Shown here: positions 61,150 to 64,000 of the stretch, piece after piece
Layout: each line of letters opens with the position of its first letter
Numbering within the stretch: the first letter of the stretch is position 1
Assembly: GCF_000730385.1 (NCBI RefSeq)
Contig: NZ_CP008849.1
Coordinates: forward strand, 3,038,001-3,102,000
Direction of reading: 5' to 3'
Source: Alteromonas australica
GTDB lineage: Bacteria; Pseudomonadota; Gammaproteobacteria; Enterobacterales; Alteromonadaceae
Length of the DNA stretch: 64,000 nt
Position numbers and translations under genes: made by a program
Notes under the pieces: model-generated
The model's database searches: none
The model's input: only the letters and a program-made list of their open reading frames with translations
Told to the model about the DNA's origin: nothing

Positions 61150-63372
61150 TTATCGCGGTATGGTTTCCATCAGCGCTTGCGCATCTTCGATTGGTGTTTC
61201 AGGGGTATATTGCACTGGAATATCAGATCGTTTTATCCAATCACGCTCCCAGTTTATCAGCGCTTCCTGTAGCGCAGCATCGTCAAACGGTGTTTGAGTT
61301 TCCTGTGCAATGCGGTACGCGGATAAGTACATTTTCCAGCGTGGTAGATAGTAGTCTTTGTACATACCCTGCCACGCTTTAGATGCATAATCTTTCAGCT
61401 TTGGCCCTCCCCATTGCGTTACTTGCAGCCGCGCATTATTTACGTAATAAGCAGACTCTTGCGCAGTCTCACCATAAGCTGCGGCGTCACTTAACCACGT
61501 GTGCAGGCTTTCTTGATGAAACCCTAGCAAGTTGTCTAATTTAGTGATGGCAACGTCAATTGAGGCCATAAGTTCGTCGCCACGTTCAAAGTCTTTTGAT
61601 GAATACGCGTTAACCACCTCTTGCAGCATAAGGTCAACATGTGAAGATACTGCATGCTTCACAAAATCGACAATATCGTACTGATATAGGTACGCATTAT
61701 CCATCAACGGTGCCAGCTCAATTAGCTGTGAAATACCATCGTCTAACGCCATTAAATTGCCCGGATGCCCATCAAAATTTACAATGTCGATTGTTGGGCG
61801 CTTAAACAGCAAGTACGCGCCAGCTGAGCCTTCCCACCAGCGGCTTTTCCAATAGCTAACAGAAAATACCCCGTTAATCAGCTCTTCCCATGCTGCGATA
61901 AGTTCAGGTGAAGTCTTTCCGTAGCGCGCTTTAGTATAATTTGCTAGCCACTCTTTCATATCGGGCTTGGCGTTCCAAGGCAAATCGAACAGAAATTCAT
62001 AGGCCACAGAATTGTTATGGATCCCTTCGGGAAATACACCAAAACCGGTCAACGCGCCTTTTTTAATAGAGCTTGTCACCACGTCCAGCTGCTCAACATA
62101 GTCTGCAAAATCAGCGTATACAGGGTCAGAACCACCATAATTGTGAATGAAGCCAAATACCCACGGCTTGCCTTTAAAGCCTTCTGTTCGCTGCCACACG
62201 TGGTATCTATCATTGCCGATGTCGTGGATCATTGCTTTTTGATCAGGAACATCTTTTAAGAAAGCTTCAATAGACGCGAGGTCCCAGAACTCTTCGTCTG
62301 CACCAAACATCCATCCTTGCATTACCCATACAGCATCAGGTGCAACCTGCGCGATAGATTCATAGATGCGTTTTCCATAAGATGCTAGCTCAGCGTGTCG
62401 GTTCTCTTCAGAAACCGGCGGTAGCATTTCGTTAAATGCGTCAGATAGGTAATATTTTTGCTCACCGTAAATCTCGGTATAAAGCTCAATAAATCGCTTA
62501 GCTACCGTCTTAAAAAGCGGGTCAGCAGGGTCTAACCAATAGGTAGCATTTTCAAATCCAGTCCAGCGTGGCATTTCATAAACCTTGGCGTCGGGAAAAC
62601 GCTCAACAAACGCTTTAGGTACATAGCCACTAAACGCAGGTACAACGGGCTGCATACCCAACGCTTTCATGCGCTTGAGGATTTGTTTTTGCAGTTGATG
62701 TTTTTTGTTTATCCAACTTTGCGGCAGAGGCCCCTCGTGCCCTTCGATATTCCCCATGCGTTGCCATGGCGTGAATGCTGGGCCAGAAAAGTAATCGGCT
62801 AGTTCTTTATCGGTAACGTCGAAATCCTTCCATAATGCTTGCCATACAAATTCTTGCCCTTCCATGGCTACAGGATTGTTTACTCCGTGAAGCGCCATCC
62901 AGTCTATTTCTTTCTCCCAACGCTCCCAGCCCCACCAAGGTGTTGTATAGCCGTAAGCACAAACATTCAGGTAAGTGCGTTGCTCAAATGGGGTTGTTGT
63001 TTTTGCACCATCAAAGTCTTCAAACACATCAGGGAACGCAACGCGCTTTCCTTCCCAACTTACTGACAAAGCGCCCTGTTCTCGCAAGTATTGATAAGCG
63101 CCATACGCTAGTGCGGTATGACTATTTGCCAGCACTTCTGCTTGTCCATCAATGACGTTTACTTCAAACCATTCTGGCTCATCATCAGCCACTTTAATTG
63201 TTGATATATTTTTTACTTGTCCTTGCGTAACTCGCTCTAACACAGCGCTTACCGCTGGTTCTGCTTGTTTAGGGGCAACGTCTGAAACGTCTTGCTGCTT
63301 GTCGCAGCCAACTAATACAGCAGATAAGCTTAGGCATAAGGCGCTTATCGAGAGTGACCACGTTTTTTTCAT
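61150..63372 (-). CDS. Alpha-N-acetylglucosaminidase lipoprotein (GH89)
   Basis: 740 residues. Lipoprotein signal with lipobox VLVGC (Cys23), then an N-terminal beta-rich domain, the GH89 catalytic barrel and a helical C-terminal domain. TYLNVCAYGYTTPWWGWERWEKEIDWMALHGVNNPVA is the family's characteristic start of the barrel; catalytic glutamates fit those in SDAFNEM and FPEGIHNN, as in human NAGLU and CpGH89. It removes terminal alpha-linked N-acetylglucosamine from glycans. Next to a TonB-dependent receptor, it suggests uptake and trimming of such glycans at the outer membrane. Confidence 0.9.
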   Translation of the reverse strand: MKKTWSLSISALCLSLSAVLVGCDKQQDVSDVAPKQAEPAVSAVLERVTQGQVKNISTIKVADDEPEWFEVNVIDGQAEVLANSHTALAYGAYQYLREQGALSVSWEGKRVAFPDVFEDFDGAKTTTPFEQRTYLNVCAYGYTTPWWGWERWEKEIDWMALHGVNNPVAMEGQEFVWQALWKDFDVTDKELADYFSGPAFTPWQRMGNIEGHEGPLPQSWINKKHQLQKQILKRMKALGMQPVVPAFSGYVPKAFVERFPDAKVYEMPRWTGFENATYWLDPADPLFKTVAKRFIELYTEIYGEQKYYLSDAFNEMLPPVSEENRHAELASYGKRIYESIAQVAPDAVWVMQGWMFGADEEFWDLASIEAFLKDVPDQKAMIHDIGNDRYHVWQRTEGFKGKPWVFGFIHNYGGSDPVYADFADYVEQLDVVTSSIKKGALTGFGVFPEGIHNNSVAYEFLFDLPWNAKPDMKEWLANYTKARYGKTSPELIAAWEELINGVFSVSYWKSRWWEGSAGAYLLFKRPTIDIVNFDGHPGNLMALDDGISQLIELAPLMDNAYLYQYDIVDFVKHAVSSHVDLMLQEVVNAYSSKDFERGDELMASIDVAITKLDNLLGFHQESLHTWLSDAAAYGETAQESAYYVNNARLQVTQWGGPKLKDYASKAWQGMYKDYYLPRWKMYLSAYRIAQETQTPFDDAALQEALINWERDWIKRSDIPVQYTPETPIEDAQALMETIPR

Positions 63373-63431
63373 TACTTAATATCCTGATAAATCGTAGAAA
63401 AAATGCTGCGGTTACCCGCAGCACCTTTGAC

Positions 63432-64000
63432 TTAAAATGAGTACACCGCACTCAAATAGTAGCTAGAACCTATAATACTTGTTGTCTGCCAAACCGGCTT
63501 TTCTTCCGTGAAATAGGCTTCTTCGTTGTTACCATTGAGATTTAGTGCACCAAAACGAAGATTAAGAGCTTCAGTAACGTTATAGCTCAATAGAATATCA
63601 ACTTGATTTCTACCATCGACTACCCTTCCCTCGCGAGCAAAAAACGCATCGGTATTATCTTGGACGTAAGGGCTTCGATTATTTACAGCGACCCGTGCAC
63701 TGAAGGTGTCGTTTTCCCAATATCCAATGAAATTCCACGTTTCTTCTGAAGAATTGGTTAGCACGAAGTCTTCACTGTCTTCTGCATCAATGAAGGTATA
63801 GTTTGCCGAGAAACCGAAACCATCGATAGGTAACAATGCGTCAAGGCTCTGGTTCCAACCTAGCTCATACCCTTTGATAGTCGTACCGCTATCATCGTTG
63901 TAGGTGCTGGTGATTTCATAGATGTTACCTTGCGTGTCCACGCAGTCTTCCGGCGTTCCACTTAGGGCAACATCACTGTAGCTATCAGGGCAAACAAACT
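63432..64000 (-). CDS. TonB-dependent receptor, C-terminal part (cut by window)
   Basis: The last 189 residues of a TonB-dependent outer-membrane receptor; the frame is open to the window edge, so the plug and most of the barrel lie outside. Strand pairs such as YELGWNQSLDALLP, FGFSANYTFIDAED and WNFIGYWENDTFSARVAVNNRSPY, with the closing YYLSAVYSF (terminal Phe), are typical. A cysteine pair (CPDSYS and EDCVD) lies near the cut end. It stops 59 bases before the GH89 gene on the same strand; the pair is probably one glycan-use locus. Confidence 0.88.
   Translation of the reverse strand, partial: FVCPDSYSDVALSGTPEDCVDTQGNIYEITSTYNDDSGTTIKGYELGWNQSLDALLPIDGFGFSANYTFIDAEDSEDFVLTNSSEETWNFIGYWENDTFSARVAVNNRSPYVQDNTDAFFAREGRVVDGRNQVDILLSYNVTEALNLRFGALNLNGNNEEAYFTEEKPVWQTTSIIGSSYYLSAVYSF

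Overview
The window looks like a chromosomal segment of a marine gammaproteobacterium close to Alteromonas. This rests on the moderate base composition, on the gene families (YaeQ, DUF3010, RhlE, a gcvT-gcvH-gcvP operon, hybrid sensor kinases, TonB-dependent receptor next to a GH89 glycosidase) and on the style of the proteins; it was not checked against a database. Genes are dense on both strands and no rRNA or tRNA gene was recognised.

Layout. 0-7.5 kb: the end of a TonB-like protein, a thioredoxin-fold protein, a small beta-barrel protein, a MarR regulator, a DUF1194 protein with a PEP-CTERM-like tail, yaeQ with a coupled small gene, an oxidoreductase, a retropepsin-like protease and two repeat-bearing small secreted proteins. 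7.5-38 kb: a region peppered with one family of palindromes (arm GGGGTCAGAGTAC) around a REP-associated tyrosine transposase (RAYT, 9865-10572) that is itself bracketed by inverted copies. Between them lie a nitroreductase, an MDR dehydrogenase, RecQ, hydrolases, an operon that reads as a split borosin RiPP system plus a hybrid kinase (15.4-19.7 kb), a membrane-tethered ECF sigma factor, OsmC, MsrA, another hybrid kinase, an ABC transporter whose permease is fused to an M1 peptidase, a metzincin/lipoprotein pair, RhlE, DUF3010 and a class II aldolase. 38-40 kb: a MORN-type gene fused to the remains of an IS4-family transposase. 40-47.6 kb: a HlyD/ATPase/permease efflux operon, a sigma-54 response regulator and its NtrY-like kinase, with a sigma-54 promoter and upstream palindromes in front. 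47.6-56.4 kb: small secreted proteins, an IS4 relic, a Gfo/Idh/MocA oxidoreductase, a serine hydrolase, a broken hipBA locus and two esterases. 56.4-64 kb: gcvTHP, then a GH89 alpha-N-acetylglucosaminidase lipoprotein and the 3' end of a TonB-dependent receptor.

The two systems that stand out are (1) the borosin pair: a SAM-dependent methylase of the tetrapyrrole-methylase fold with the Tyr-x5-Arg-x3-Tyr spacing of borosin alpha-N-methyltransferases, followed after 12 bp by a 67-residue peptide with a helical binding domain and a short hydrophobic C-terminal tail, and then a TPR hybrid histidine kinase; and (2) the RAYT with about 28 copies of its likely target palindrome, almost all in intergenic spaces and mostly placed as hairpins at gene 3' ends, where they may also act as terminators.
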